From NCBI GenBank assembly GCA_021604505.1, contig BQJC01000001.1, positions 496,001-560,000 of the forward strand: DNA of 64,000 nucleotides, written 5' to 3'. Position 1 is the stretch's first letter; every line of letters begins with the position of its first letter. This document shows, in pieces, positions 1 through 11,285 of this stretch. A model generated the notes under the pieces. That model ran no database searches and had not been told where the DNA came from. It worked only from the letters and a program-made list of their open reading frames with translations. Both the position numbers and the translations under genes were made by a program. Origin of the DNA: Nitrospinaceae bacterium. Its GTDB lineage: Bacteria; Nitrospinota; Nitrospinia; Nitrospinales; VA-1.

Positions 1-269
1 TCTCCATAGAGACTCAGGACATTGACTCCCGAAGACGGGTCATGGTTGTCGTTCACCTTCACCATGTCCTGATCGATTCCGTAGAGCCCGTGTTCCGGCG
101 CAAAAATCTTTTTTAAACTGAACCAGCCGTGCGACTTGAAGTGATCGATAGAGTGCCTGTGATCGCCTGCAACGCTGGTCTGGTTGACGATCAGCCCGAC
201 CGATTGCCCGTGCAGGTAACGCTCAGGATCGGTGAGAAGGGTGTCCAGTCCGGTGATGGTTCGTTTCAC
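1..269 (-). CDS. NamZ-like (DUF1343) exo-beta-N-acetylmuramidase, N-terminal part
   Basis: The reading frame runs off the left edge of the window, so only about 89 N-terminal residues are visible. They read KRTITGLDTLLTDPE, then GLIVNQTSV, then FAPEHGLYG, which are the characteristic N-terminal motifs of the DUF1343 family whose founding member NamZ removes terminal MurNAc residues from peptidoglycan fragments. The start is a GTG at 267-269; an in-frame TAA lies four codons upstream, which leaves no other candidate. There is no clear ribosome binding site. The gene follows glgC on the same strand after 95 nt, so it may share its transcript. Family members are often exported, but no signal peptide is seen here. 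The family call is fairly secure; the activity is inferred. Confidence 0.75.
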   Translation of the reverse strand, partial: MKRTITGLDTLLTDPERYLHGQSVGLIVNQTSVAGDHRHSIDHFKSHGWFSLKKIFAPEHGLYGIDQDMVKVNDNHDPSSGVNVLSLYG

Positions 270-312
270 AAGGTCAGCCGTTTAGAGTGCGTTGGAATAG
301 TTTTTTGAAGCC

Positions 313-334
313 AAAAAAATTCAACAGTGAATTT
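313..334 (-). terminator. Weak A/T-rich hairpin with T-run downstream of glgC
   Basis: Read on the minus strand, AAATTCA and TGAATTT form a 7-bp stem around a 4-nt loop, followed directly by a run of seven T. The stem is A/T-rich, so termination would be weak and read-through into the NamZ-like gene is possible. Confidence 0.3.
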
Positions 335-364
335 ATGGAGATGGGCTTTTTGAAAAATACCGGA

Positions 365-1594
365 TCAAGTGAACCGGTAGCCCTTGGGAATCACAATGAT
401 ATTGGATTCCTCATCGACGAAAAACCGGTTTTTATCCTCTTCCAGATTATATCCAATGCTGACTCCATCTGGAATATCCACGTCTTTGTCGATAATTGCC
501 ATGTTAATTTTGCAGTTTTTCCCAACCCGGACCCGGTCCATGATCAGGGAATTGATGATCGCGGCGCCGCTGTCGATATAGACATCCCGCCCGATGACGG
601 AGTCTTGAACGATACCGCCGCTGATGATGCTTCCTTCGGACACGATGCTGTTGACGGCTTGCCCGCGACGGCCGTCTTCGTTAAAAACGAATTTCGCCGG
701 CGGGCCCCCATACTGGGTGGTTCGGATGGGCCAGCGGTTGTTGTAGAGGTTGAACACCGGATTGACGTTTCTCAAGTCCATGTTCGCTTCCCAAAACGCC
801 CGGATGGTTCCCACATCCTTCCAGGCGCCGACTTCCTGGCTGAAACTCCCCGGAATGATATTGGTGCGAAAATCGTAAGCGAATACGCGGTCCTTGGTAA
901 AAACTTTAGGCAGGATGTCCTTGCCGAAATCGTGAGACGAGCTTTCTTCGGCGGCGTCCTCATAGAGATTATTGATCAGAAAATCCGTACTGAAGATATA
1001 GTTTCCCATCGAAGCATACGCTTCGTCCGGTCGCCCTGGAATGTGTTTAGGTTCCGGCGACTTTTCCTGAAAACCGATCACGCGTTGATCGGTTTCGACC
1101 TGAATGACGCCGAATTCCTTGGCATCGTCCAAGGGAACAGGCAGGGCGGAGACGGTCATGTCCGCATTGTTTTGAATATGAAAATCCACCATCTGCCGAA
1201 TATCCATCCGGTAAATGTGGTCCGCGCCAAAGACTGCGACCAGGTCGTAACCGTGGCCTTCGATCAGATTGATGTTCTGATAAATGGCATCTGCGGTTCC
1301 CAGGTACCAGCTTTCGCCCGTCCGTTTCTGAGCGGGAACCGGGAGGATGAAATGATGTGGAAGAATGGAGCTGAACCGCCATCCTTCCTGCAAGTGTTCG
1401 GTCAAGGATTGCGACTTGAACTGGGTGAGAACGTATATGGAATATATTTGTGAATTGAGAAAATTACTGAGAACAAAATCGATCAGCCGGTATTTTCCGC
1501 CAAAGGGAACCGCGGGTTTCGCCCGTTCCCGGGTTAATGGAAAAAGACGGCTCCCTTCTCCACCTGCCATGATCATAACAAGAATATTTTGCAA
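365..1594 (-). CDS. glgC: Glucose-1-phosphate adenylyltransferase (ADP-glucose pyrophosphorylase)
   Basis: Makes ADP-glucose from glucose-1-phosphate and ATP, the committed step of bacterial glycogen synthesis. The nucleotidyltransferase signature GGEGSRLFPLT lies at residues 11-21 and is followed by PFGGKYRLIDF; YLGTADAIYQN, GADHIYRMD and SMGNYIF follow in the usual order, and the C-terminal third has the left-handed beta-helix pattern of the family. The length of 409 residues is normal. The start is a TTG at 1592-1594 with GGAG about 12 nt upstream; an ATG seven codons in is an alternative, but it would cut into the first beta strand. No other glycogen gene is in the window. A good promoter lies upstream. 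Confidence 0.95.
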   Translation of the reverse strand: MQNILVMIMAGGEGSRLFPLTRERAKPAVPFGGKYRLIDFVLSNFLNSQIYSIYVLTQFKSQSLTEHLQEGWRFSSILPHHFILPVPAQKRTGESWYLGTADAIYQNINLIEGHGYDLVAVFGADHIYRMDIRQMVDFHIQNNADMTVSALPVPLDDAKEFGVIQVETDQRVIGFQEKSPEPKHIPGRPDEAYASMGNYIFSTDFLINNLYEDAAEESSSHDFGKDILPKVFTKDRVFAYDFRTNIIPGSFSQEVGAWKDVGTIRAFWEANMDLRNVNPVFNLYNNRWPIRTTQYGGPPAKFVFNEDGRRGQAVNSIVSEGSIISGGIVQDSVIGRDVYIDSGAAIINSLIMDRVRVGKNCKINMAIIDKDVDIPDGVSIGYNLEEDKNRFFVDEESNIIVIPKGYRFT

Positions 1595-1741
1595 GGCCGC
1601 TCACTCCAAATCAATTAATTGGGCCGGATCAACAGGTTCGCTTAAAAACAGCGGCGCCGAGCCAGGTGGAAAAAGAACAAATGGGATTACATTTTTTGAG
1701 CCAAATACCGCGATTGCCCTCCATAACCCATTGAATATTTT

Positions 1742-1770
1742 ATGTTAATTCCATTCTTCCAGGCTGTCAA
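1742..1770 (-). promoter_or_regulatory. Probable sigma70 promoter of glgC
   Basis: On the minus strand TTGACA (1765-1770) is separated by 17 nt from TAACAT (1742-1747). This is a perfect -35 box and a 4/6 match to the -10 box. It would give a leader of roughly 140 nt before glgC. Confidence 0.5.
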
Positions 1771-1810
1771 CGTTTAAAATAGATGGAACAGGACACAGGA
1801 TACCACAATA

Positions 1811-1846
1811 AAAAAACCCCGGCCAATGTGGACCGGGGTTTTCTTT
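1811..1846. terminator. Bidirectional intrinsic terminator after groL
   Basis: CCCCGG (1817-1822) pairs with CCGGGG (1833-1838), extended inward by CCA/TGG. The stem is flanked by an A-run on the left and a T-run on the right, so it can work on either strand. Its likely job is to end the groS-groL transcript, which stops at 1874. Confidence 0.85.
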
Positions 1847-1873
1847 TTCTTAAAAACGGTGATTAAAGGCGGG

Positions 1874-3550
<1,677 letters not shown>

Positions 3551-3612
3551 TTAAAATATTCTCCTTAAATTTATAGAATGTATAAAGTCATAAAAAGGTT
3601 ACCGGTCCGTAA

Positions 3613-3903
3613 TTATTTTTCGATGATTCCCAGAATGTCGTCTTCCCGCATCAATAAAAATTCTTCGCCGTCGACTTTGACTTCGGTTCCGCCGTATTTG
3701 CTGTAAAGGACCTTGTCGCCTACTTTTACGTCTACTGGAATGTGTTTTCCATCGTCTCCAACTTTGCCTTTGCCAACAGCTTTCACGCGCCCCTCAATGG
3801 GTTTTTCCTTAGCCGAATCGGGAATGATGATGCCGCCTTTTTGCACTTCTTTTTCCAGAATGGGTTGAACAAGTATGCGGTCCTGCAGTGGTCGGATTTT
3901 CAT
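3613..3903 (-). CDS. groS: Co-chaperonin GroES (10 kDa)
   Basis: Lid of the GroEL chamber. The 96-residue protein has the standard features: [13 protein letters not shown] at the N-terminus, the mobile loop around [17 protein letters not shown], and [16 protein letters not shown] and [16 protein letters not shown] at the C-terminus. It is the first gene of the groS-groL operon. A perfect CIRCE inverted repeat lies about 160 nt upstream, so repression by HrcA is expected; hrcA itself is not in this window. Confidence 0.98.
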   Translation of the reverse strand: MKIRPLQDRILVQPILEKEVQKGGIIIPDSAKEKPIEGRVKAVGKGKVGDDGKHIPVDVKVGDKVLYSKYGGTEVKVDGEEFLLMREDDILGIIEK

Positions 3904-4061
3904 GATGACTCCTTGAAATTAATGATAAACTTATGTTTTAGAACTAGTTTCCCTGATTGAGGGAAATTCCCTGACCCTATTTTTGTCTAAGCAGTTGTTT
4001 TTTTTATGTGTTTTGTCTATGCCGAAAGGCTAAAGGTCCGCTCAGGATTAAAAAAGTCGCC

Positions 4062-4088
4062 TTAGCACTCCTCTGTCAAGAGTGCTAA
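4062..4088 (-). promoter_or_regulatory. CIRCE operator (HrcA binding site) of groS-groL
   Basis: TTAGCACTC (4062-4070), nine spacer bases, GAGTGCTAA (4080-4088): an exact match to the CIRCE consensus. It sits where transcription from the promoter at 4093-4120 would begin. It also lies 80 nt upstream of the divergent queF gene. Confidence 0.95.
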
Positions 4089-4092
4089 CAGT

Positions 4093-4120
4093 AAAATAGT
4101 ATCTGAAATTGGAAAAGCAA
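4093..4120 (-). promoter_or_regulatory. Likely promoter of groS-groL
   Basis: On the minus strand TTGCTT (4115-4120), a 16-nt spacer, then TATTTT (4093-4098). The expected start of transcription falls inside the CIRCE element, as is usual for HrcA-controlled operons. A TTGACA also occurs in the CIRCE spacer on the minus strand but has no well-placed -10 box. Confidence 0.4.
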
Positions 4121-4167
4121 GGTCCGATCGAAAAAAAATTAAAAAAATTTTTAAAAAAATTTAATCA

Positions 4168-4539
4168 ATGAAAAAACAATCAGTTAAAGATATTGAAACG
4201 TTTTTGAACCCGCATCCCGACCGGGATTACGAGATCAACATGGAATGCCCGGAGTTCACCTGCCTTTGCCCGAAGACCGGCCAGCCCGATTTCGCGGTGG
4301 TCACCATCAACTATATTCCTGACAAAATCTGCATTGAGCTCAAATCCTTGAAACTTTATCTTTGGTCCTACCGCAATGAAGGCGGGTTCCATGAAAAGGT
4401 AGTCAACCAGATTTGCGACGACATCGCCGCCGCCTGCAAGCCCAGGAAGTTGAAGGTTGTAGGTGATTTCAACGTGCGGGGCGGTATTTACACCACAGTG
4501 ACCGTCGAATACGCCAAGGGTAAGAAAAGAAAAAGTTAA
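4168..4539 (+). CDS. queF: NADPH-dependent 7-cyano-7-deazaguanine reductase (QueF, type I)
   Basis: Reduces the nitrile preQ0 to the amine preQ1 in queuosine synthesis. The unimodular (type I) protein of 123 residues has the QueF motif [12 protein letters not shown], giving catalytic Cys34 and Asp41 with the seven-residue spacing of the Bacillus enzyme, and the NADPH-site motif [20 protein letters not shown]. The start is preceded by an A/T-only leader without a recognisable ribosome binding site. No other queuosine gene is nearby. The downstream gene follows with a TAATG junction, so the two are probably co-transcribed. Confidence 0.95.
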   Translation: MKKQSVKDIETFLNPHPDRDYEINMECPEFTCLCPKTGQPDFAVVTINYIPDKICIELKSLKLYLWSYRNEGGFHEKVVNQICDDIAAACKPRKLKVVGDFNVRGGIYTTVTVEYAKGKKRKS

Positions 4540-4553
4540 TGAAAGGGGATCGT

Positions 4554-4898
4554 ATGTTGAGTCGAGTCGGTGAATGCAATCAATGCGGCGAATGCTGCAA
4601 AACCGTGAATATTACAGCGGTCCGCGACCTGACCCTTGAACAGCACGGAAATACCGAAGAGTTAAAGCGGTACCTGAGCTATCGGGGAATCAAGGTGGTT
4701 GGCGAAGACGTGGAGAAAAACCTGCTCTTTTACACCATCCACATCCCCTGTTCCAAGCTTGGGCCGGACAACGAGTGCCTCGTTCACAACTCTCCCGAAA
4801 AACCCCTTATCTGCCACCGTTACCCCTGGGCCAAAGACGATATTCCCGAATGCAGTTATACCTTTGAACCCACCAACCCTTCCTGGATGCCAAAGTAA
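4554..4898 (+). CDS. YkgJ-family cysteine-cluster protein
   Basis: A 114-residue protein with an N-terminal cluster CNQCGECC (Cys8, 11, 14, 15) and later cysteines in CSKLG, ECLVH, LICHRYPW and ECSY. This is the pattern of the YkgJ/UPF0153 family, thought to bind zinc or an iron-sulfur cluster; the cellular role of the family is not established. An in-frame ATG at 4539 overlaps the queF stop as TAATG. I prefer the ATG at 4554 because AAAGGGG lies 6-12 nt before it; starting at 4539 would add MKGDR. Cytoplasmic; no signal peptide. Confidence 0.8.
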   Translation: MLSRVGECNQCGECCKTVNITAVRDLTLEQHGNTEELKRYLSYRGIKVVGEDVEKNLLFYTIHIPCSKLGPDNECLVHNSPEKPLICHRYPWAKDDIPECSYTFEPTNPSWMPK

Positions 4899-5106
4899 AT
4901 CCTCAGATTACTCATTCTCTCATCATATTTAAGCGATTAATTCCCCTCAGGCAAAATTTTTTTATTTCGTTGGCTTGATGAAAATCCGTAAAGGAATATG
5001 TGCAGATCTTTGTTTCAAAGGGTGCCGTGAATTTTACATCCATTGAATAGAAAGAAACTGAGAAAGCGAGATCAAATGCGTTGTCCTGCATTTGGAATTT
5101 TTTTAT

Positions 5107-5115
5107 GGGAGGAGT
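5107..5115 (+). promoter_or_regulatory. Strong ribosome binding site deciding the start of the S74 surface protein
   Basis: GGGAGGAGT lies 7 nt upstream of the ATG at 5122. It rules out the in-frame TTG at 5092, which precedes it. Confidence 0.75.
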
Positions 5116-5121
5116 CCAATA

Positions 5122-6972
<1,851 letters not shown>

Positions 6973-7032
6973 TTCAAACCTTTCCCTCTCACCCCAGCCC
7001 TTGTGATATCCCTTCCTTAGCTTTCATGCCCC

Positions 7033-7080
7033 GAAGGGGTATTCCCTGGTGGGAAAAGGGATTCTTTCGAGATACCCTTC
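7033..7080 (+). other. Structured intergenic segment
   Basis: GAAGGGGTAT and ATACCCTTC pair with one bulge, enclosing the smaller hairpin TCCC-TGGT-GGGA. No T-run follows. It lies in the 209-nt gap between the S74 protein and the DUF1566 gene and could be a processing or termination structure. Confidence 0.3.
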
Positions 7081-7143
7081 CCGCCTTTTCCTGTGGTAAG
7101 ATAGCAAAAACAATAATATTAAGCGTATGATCTATATTGACGA

Positions 7144-7170
7144 CCGGCTTCTTTTAAAAGGCTGGTTTTT
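7144..7170 (+). terminator. Terminator-like hairpin just before the DUF1566 gene
   Basis: ACCGGCTT pairs with AAGGCTGGT (one wobble pair) and is followed by five T. It ends 12 nt before the ATG at 7182, so it is either the end of an upstream transcript or a leader attenuator. Confidence 0.4.
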
Positions 7171-7181
7171 GGGATTAAGCG

Positions 7182-7649
7182 ATGACCGAACGGTTTACAG
7201 ACAATCAGGATGGCACCATCACCGATAACCAGACCGGGCTCATGTGGCAGGAAACATACGCCTACCCGGAAACCGGAAACTACATCAACTGGTATGACGC
7301 CAATGAGTATGTGCAAAAATTAAATGAGAAGAAACTGGCCGGATATTCGGACTGGCGATTGCCGGATCGGTTGGAAATCCAGAGTTTATACGAGATCGGA
7401 AAACCTTTTAAATCCAGGGGTAAAACGTTTATTCTGCATATCGATCCGGTTTTTGAGTTCAGCTACGGGAGCTGTTTCTGGACCCGCAAAACCCGGCTGT
7501 CCGCCGCGCTGGGATTTGAATTTGATTGCGGGGACATGCACTGGTATCCTCAGGGAAGCGTTTCAGGGTCGGTCCGTGCCGTGCGGCTGGGATTAAACCC
7601 GCGCGTCTTGATTGATCCTGCATGGACCCAGTTACAGGAGATGGGATGA
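7182..7649 (+). CDS. DUF1566 (Lcl C-terminal-like) domain protein
   Basis: A 155-residue protein consisting almost wholly of one DUF1566 domain. It opens FTDNQDGTITDNQTGLMWQ, the hallmark of the family, and continues with YSDWRLPDRLEIQSLY and a closing SGSVRAVRLG. DUF1566 is found at the C-terminus of Legionella collagen-like adhesins and in fimbrial and surface proteins, where it resembles C-type-lectin-like folds. This copy has no signal peptide. The stop codon overlaps the start of the HNH gene as ATGA, so translation of the two is coupled. Its function is unknown. Confidence 0.8.
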   Translation: MTERFTDNQDGTITDNQTGLMWQETYAYPETGNYINWYDANEYVQKLNEKKLAGYSDWRLPDRLEIQSLYEIGKPFKSRGKTFILHIDPVFEFSYGSCFWTRKTRLSAALGFEFDCGDMHWYPQGSVSGSVRAVRLGLNPRVLIDPAWTQLQEMG

Positions 7650-7981
7650 AAACCCGAAGTGGAAAGTCTGCAAGGACCGGCGCTGATGATCGCTCGGCGG
7701 CAGGCGACGAGTTATTCAGAAAAGAAAGGGCCAAGGCCCGTAAACTGCGCAAGTCGCAATGGTGGCTTAAGAAGATCCAGGAAGGGATTTGTCATTATTG
7801 CGGAGGCAAGTTTGTGGCCGATGAATTGACCATGGACCACATCGTGCCGGTTTCGCGCGGCGGCAAAAGCACGAAAGGCAACATCGTCGTTTCCTGTAAA
7901 ACCTGTAACACCAATAAAAAGTATTACACCCCGGCGGAAATCATCCTGCGCGATGATCTGGATAAAGACGTCAGTTTCTGA
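7646..7981 (+). CDS. Small HNH endonuclease-family protein
   Basis: A 111-residue protein with a complete HNH motif: Cys49-x2-Cys52 (CHYC), Asp64-His65 in MDHIVPVSRGG, Asn79 in TKGNIV, Cys84-x2-Cys87 (CKTC) and Asn88. The two CxxC pairs should hold a structural zinc. The N-terminal 45 residues are basic and may bind DNA. I chose the ATG at 7646 because it overlaps the previous stop as ATGA and has CAGGAG 5 nt upstream; an in-frame ATG at 7622 lies inside the DUF1566 gene. No methylase or specificity protein is next to it, so this is not an obvious restriction system. Confidence 0.85.
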   Translation: MKTRSGKSARTGADDRSAAGDELFRKERAKARKLRKSQWWLKKIQEGICHYCGGKFVADELTMDHIVPVSRGGKSTKGNIVVSCKTCNTNKKYYTPAEIILRDDLDKDVSF

Positions 7982-8006
7982 CCTTCCCAAACCCTTCTTA
8001 TTCCTA

Positions 8007-8951
8007 TCAGCCTCCTTTCAGGAACTCATCAATCAGCGCCGCGATTTCTTCAGGCGCATCCTCGTGGCAGTAGTGGCCCACTCCCTCTAAACGGTGAACC
8101 GTGCTGTTCGGAAAAGCCTCGTTGAATAACGGAATAAAATGCTTTGCCTGAAGAGTTTGATCGGCCATCCCCCAGAGCGCCAATGCCGGTTTTCGGGAAA
8201 GCGCCCTTGCTGTATGAGTGTTCGCAGGCTCGAATCGATGCGCGCCTTCTGCAAAACCCTTTGCCCAGCCAATGGCCCCAAGGCAATCTTCAGGCTCCTT
8301 GAACGGAGAGCGATAGGCGCGTAGCCAGGATTCAGATATTCTTTCATTTCGCTCGAAGCCATTTAACTTAAGCGTGCTTAGAATATTGTATTCCAGTTGG
8401 CCGAGAACCTCGTCAAGCGTGCCGTTCGAATACGCCCTGGCGATCCATCGAAACCACGGAGAAGCCGCCGCATTGTTTACGAGAGCGTCACCCAAACCAG
8501 GCTGATTAAGGGGGGTGGGGCCGTTGGTGCTGATAATGCGCTTAATGCGGTCCGGATGCCGAAGGGCCGCCCCCATCCCTGCCGGTCCGCCAAAATCGTG
8601 CATGACGAGCGTGATGTCACGCAGATCGAGATCCAGCATGAATCGTTCCAGGTTGTCGATGTGGTCTTGAAGGAGATAGGTTCTGTCCATCGGCGTTTCG
8701 CTTTTACCGAAGCCCATGTGGTCCGGTACGACCACTCGATACCGCGGGGAAAAGGCCTGAATGAGATCCCGGAACAGGTATCCCCAAGTGGGCTCTCCGT
8801 GAAGGGCCAGAACGGTTTCACCTTGACCTTCGTCCACATAGTGCATGCGAAATCCCGGAGCTTCCGTGTACCGGGCTTTAAAAGGCCACGTGTCGTCGAA
8901 AGTCTCCTCCGCCAAAACGGTGGTAGCTGGTGCTTCAAACATTGTTTTCAT
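8007..8951 (-). CDS. Alpha/beta hydrolase, haloalkane dehalogenase-like
   Basis: A 314-residue alpha/beta hydrolase. It has the oxyanion motif HGEPTWGY (51-58), a nucleophile elbow VMHDFGGP with Asp119 instead of serine, and a C-terminal catalytic His in GVGHYCHEDAP. An aspartate nucleophile and HGEPTW point to haloalkane dehalogenases or epoxide hydrolases. The residue after the nucleophile is Phe, where the dehalogenase DhlA has a halide-binding Trp, so the substrate is uncertain. The start at 8951 has AAGGTGG 6 nt upstream; in-frame starts at 8972 and 9029 are possible, but 9029 overlaps the upstream gene. Last gene of the TetR-led operon. Confidence 0.8.
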   Translation of the reverse strand: MKTMFEAPATTVLAEETFDDTWPFKARYTEAPGFRMHYVDEGQGETVLALHGEPTWGYLFRDLIQAFSPRYRVVVPDHMGFGKSETPMDRTYLLQDHIDNLERFMLDLDLRDITLVMHDFGGPAGMGAALRHPDRIKRIISTNGPTPLNQPGLGDALVNNAAASPWFRWIARAYSNGTLDEVLGQLEYNILSTLKLNGFERNERISESWLRAYRSPFKEPEDCLGAIGWAKGFAEGAHRFEPANTHTARALSRKPALALWGMADQTLQAKHFIPLFNEAFPNSTVHRLEGVGHYCHEDAPEEIAALIDEFLKGG

Positions 8952-8995
8952 GATTTCCACCTTTTCATTCATTCTATTCCGCAAGTTGTTGGGAG

Positions 8996-9682
8996 TTATT
9001 CCGCTGCAACCGTCTCGGTTTGATTCCATTTCGCCTCATTTTGTTCAATGAGATGATCAACCAGTTTGGGAACGGCTCTGTGAGCGTTTTCGACGGATTG
9101 CCTATGTCTCTCGTCTCCAAACTCCTGGTATTCAATTGCGATAAGATGATCTTCTACTGCCCCCAGATATTTCGAACAGGTTCGGATATGAGGTTCCAGA
9201 TGATTCTTATCTTCCCGCACACCCCCCGGCTCAAAGCCGAACTCACCGCGAGAGGAGAGAATAACCAAATGTTTTCCCGACAAAATGGGCTCAAGCGGCT
9301 CATCACCGCGCGTCAAATCGAACGTGAATGTTTTGTTGATACGGATAACCTGGTCAAACCACGCTTTCAGCGCGGACGGCATCCCATAGTTATACATGGG
9401 CACCCCCAGTAAGATGATATCTGCATCTTCAACTTCCTCGATGAGAGTGTCAGAAAGTTGTAGAGTGGCCTGCTGGGTTTTGGTTCTTTCCTTTTCAGGG
9501 GTGAAGGCCGCGGCGATCCAGTTTTCACTGACTGCAGGTGGTGGATTAAGGCCAATATCACGTTGGACGATCTCATCGGCAGGGCGTTGTTTCAGCCATT
9601 CATCGATAAAGCGTTGGGAGAGCCCACGGGTCAGGGACCGTTCTTTCCGTGCACTGACATCGATGCGAAGAATTGTTGTCAT
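8996..9682 (-). CDS. FMN-dependent NAD(P)H quinone/azo reductase (AzoR-like)
   Basis: A flavodoxin-like protein of 228 residues. It begins with the phosphate-loop strand ILRIDVSARKERSLTR, has the FMN-binding PMYNYGMPSALKAWFDQV, and a later SSRGEFG loop, the arrangement of AzoR enzymes, which reduce quinones and azo dyes by two electrons. The ATG at 9682 is preferred because AAGGTG lies 6 nt upstream; a GTG three codons earlier is in frame. It sits 44 nt upstream of the dehalogenase-like gene. Such reductases are often controlled by quinone-responsive TetR or MarR repressors, which fits the operon's first gene. Confidence 0.88.
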   Translation of the reverse strand: MTTILRIDVSARKERSLTRGLSQRFIDEWLKQRPADEIVQRDIGLNPPPAVSENWIAAAFTPEKERTKTQQATLQLSDTLIEEVEDADIILLGVPMYNYGMPSALKAWFDQVIRINKTFTFDLTRGDEPLEPILSGKHLVILSSRGEFGFEPGGVREDKNHLEPHIRTCSKYLGAVEDHLIAIEYQEFGDERHRQSVENAHRAVPKLVDHLIEQNEAKWNQTETVAAE

Positions 9683-9743
9683 GTCACTCACCTTTGATTA
9701 AGGATAAATTATTAAAAATAAGGCCTTCCATTTCTCGTCAACT

Positions 9744-10127
9744 TTATGCTTTAGGAGGATGCATGTGGAAAACCTTGTTCATGATTTTCCACTCGCCGTC
9801 GATTTTTAGTAGCGTGAACAAGTCGGTGAACCGGTGGCCGGTCCAGTTGTCGAGTTCCAGTCGTACGGTGGCGACAGTGTCGACGAGGTCGATGCTGGCA
9901 ACCCAGGCTCGCAGTCCCGTCGCCGGGCCGTTTTCATCATTCCAGTCGTACAGCTTCTGGATGGGACCCGCGATCAGGTCATTACCAACATAACCGAAGA
10001 GGGTCGCGTCCCTGTGAAAGGCGGGTTTCATGTCCTCGCTTTTGCCGGACCGGGCTCCGTCGATGTAATGTTGGATAACCGTGCCGATCACGTCGTATTT
10101 GCTCAAGTATGTGGATGCATGGTTCAT
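9744..10127 (-). CDS. NTF2-like / putative lumazine-binding domain protein
   Basis: A 127-residue protein of the NTF2/SnoaL superfamily, closest in feel to the 'putative lumazine-binding' group: an N-terminal helix with VIQHYIDGARSG, the strand LFGYVGNDLIAG, and C-terminal strands VRLELDNWTGHRFTDLFTLLKIDGEWKIMNKVFH. These small cone-shaped domains bind hydrophobic ligands or act as simple enzymes. It lies between a membrane protein gene and the AzoR-like gene in the TetR-led operon, which suggests a role with the same substrate; the reaction is unknown. Confidence 0.75.
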   Translation of the reverse strand: MNHASTYLSKYDVIGTVIQHYIDGARSGKSEDMKPAFHRDATLFGYVGNDLIAGPIQKLYDWNDENGPATGLRAWVASIDLVDTVATVRLELDNWTGHRFTDLFTLLKIDGEWKIMNKVFHMHPPKA

Positions 10128-10224
10128 GACTTGTCTCCCTCGCTCAAAGTGCGGTTTAAAAACAATAATACCGGTTAGTCAGCTTCCAAAAAACTTCCTT
10201 ACAAAACCGCGTCATTGTTTTGAT

Positions 10225-10626
10225 TTACACAGTGATCGCAGGTGAACGGTGACCTTTCCAATACCGGACGACATCCACCGTATCGATTACCAGCGAAATG
10301 CTATCGAGTACGATGACCGCAAGCAGCCAATAATAAAAAGAACCCCCTTCAATGGTCTGACCCAATCGCGACCAGAGCCAGGGAACCGTGAAAAACCATG
10401 GGATATGGCCCAATCCAAGAAGCTTGACATAGCCAAACTTCGCGAACAGGGTCATCATGATGACCATGCCGACCCCGGCTCCAGCGAGGACCACGGTTGC
10501 TTCCGGTGTGCCCAGAAAGAAAAATGGCAAAACTAGGTTCGCGGCCACCAGAAAAACCATCCATACCTGCCAGGGCTTGGTCATGGTGAGAATACCTTTG
10601 TTAAATCCAATCAGTATCTTGAACAT
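10225..10626 (-). CDS. Small four-helix integral membrane protein
   Basis: A 133-residue protein with about four hydrophobic segments (for example WMVFLVAANLVLPFFFLG, VVLAGAGVGMVIMMTLF, IPWFFTVPWLW and YYWLLAVIVLDSISLVI). No family was recognised. The ATG at 10626 is preceded by AAAGGAGG at ideal spacing, which rejects longer in-frame forms that reach into the upstream gene. It belongs to the TetR-led operon. Confidence 0.75.
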   Translation of the reverse strand: MFKILIGFNKGILTMTKPWQVWMVFLVAANLVLPFFFLGTPEATVVLAGAGVGMVIMMTLFAKFGYVKLLGLGHIPWFFTVPWLWSRLGQTIEGGSFYYWLLAVIVLDSISLVIDTVDVVRYWKGHRSPAITV

Positions 10627-10643
10627 GAGTTGCCTCCTTTTCG

Positions 10644-11228
10644 TCAGAATGAACCTATTAGTTCCTGATCCAATTCCACCCTTCCTTGCTGGATTTCTTC
10701 TTTCGTGTATCTTGGTGTGATGTGTTGCGGACAATTCCAGTCAAATGCCTGGACATTCAAAACAATAATGCGCTCAATAGCCGCCGGGTAATCCGGCATC
10801 GCAACTTTTGCCAGCAGCTCGGGATGATCTTGAGCGTCGAGAACTTCCGCCTCCGCCCAGATTTTTAGCCGTTGCTGTTTGGTGTAATCCATGAGGAAGA
10901 GAACCGTCTTTCTCGTGGCGTTAAAGTTGCCGGTGCTGATGTATTGTCCGTTGCCGCGAAAATCCGCAAAAGCCAGAAGATTTTCATCGAGTGATTTCAA
11001 AAAACCTCTAGGGCCGCCACGGAATTGCATATAGGGCCATCCATTTTCTCCCAAAGAGGCCATATAAAATCCGTCCCTGTTCTGGATGTAGCTTTTTTCC
11101 TGCCAGGTGAGCCTGTTACGGAACGCGTTTTTTTCTTCCATCTTTTGATAAGGCGCACGGGTGCCGTATTTCTCCTGCATTTTTTTGACACTGTCTGTGA
11201 ATGCGTATTCCATAAAATTTTTGGCCAT
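10644..11228 (-). CDS. Pyridoxamine-5'-phosphate-oxidase-like FMN-binding protein
   Basis: A 194-residue protein with the split-barrel flavin-binding fold. Helices come first, then the beta-barrel motif FYMASLGENGWPYMQFRGG, LAFADFRGNGQYISTGN and KTVLFLMDYTKQQRLKIWAEA. This matches the large PNPOx-like group of flavin or F420 reductases and not the vitamin B6 enzyme itself. It probably reduces or binds a small aromatic compound. It is third in the TetR-led operon, 57 nt after the DsrE-like gene. Confidence 0.85.
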   Translation of the reverse strand: MAKNFMEYAFTDSVKKMQEKYGTRAPYQKMEEKNAFRNRLTWQEKSYIQNRDGFYMASLGENGWPYMQFRGGPRGFLKSLDENLLAFADFRGNGQYISTGNFNATRKTVLFLMDYTKQQRLKIWAEAEVLDAQDHPELLAKVAMPDYPAAIERIIVLNVQAFDWNCPQHITPRYTKEEIQQGRVELDQELIGSF

Positions 11229-11285
11229 GATTTGGTTCCTTTCCTTAAATAAGCCCCCCGCATATCGCAGGGGGCCTATGTGATT

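Noticed and set aside
287-1453. Long plus-strand open frame opposite glgC (388 codons)
   Set aside because: It is the complement of an unmistakable glgC gene, has no family-like motifs and no ribosome binding site.
7646-7981. HNH gene considered as part of a restriction-modification or toxin system
   Set aside because: No methylase, specificity subunit or immunity gene lies beside it.
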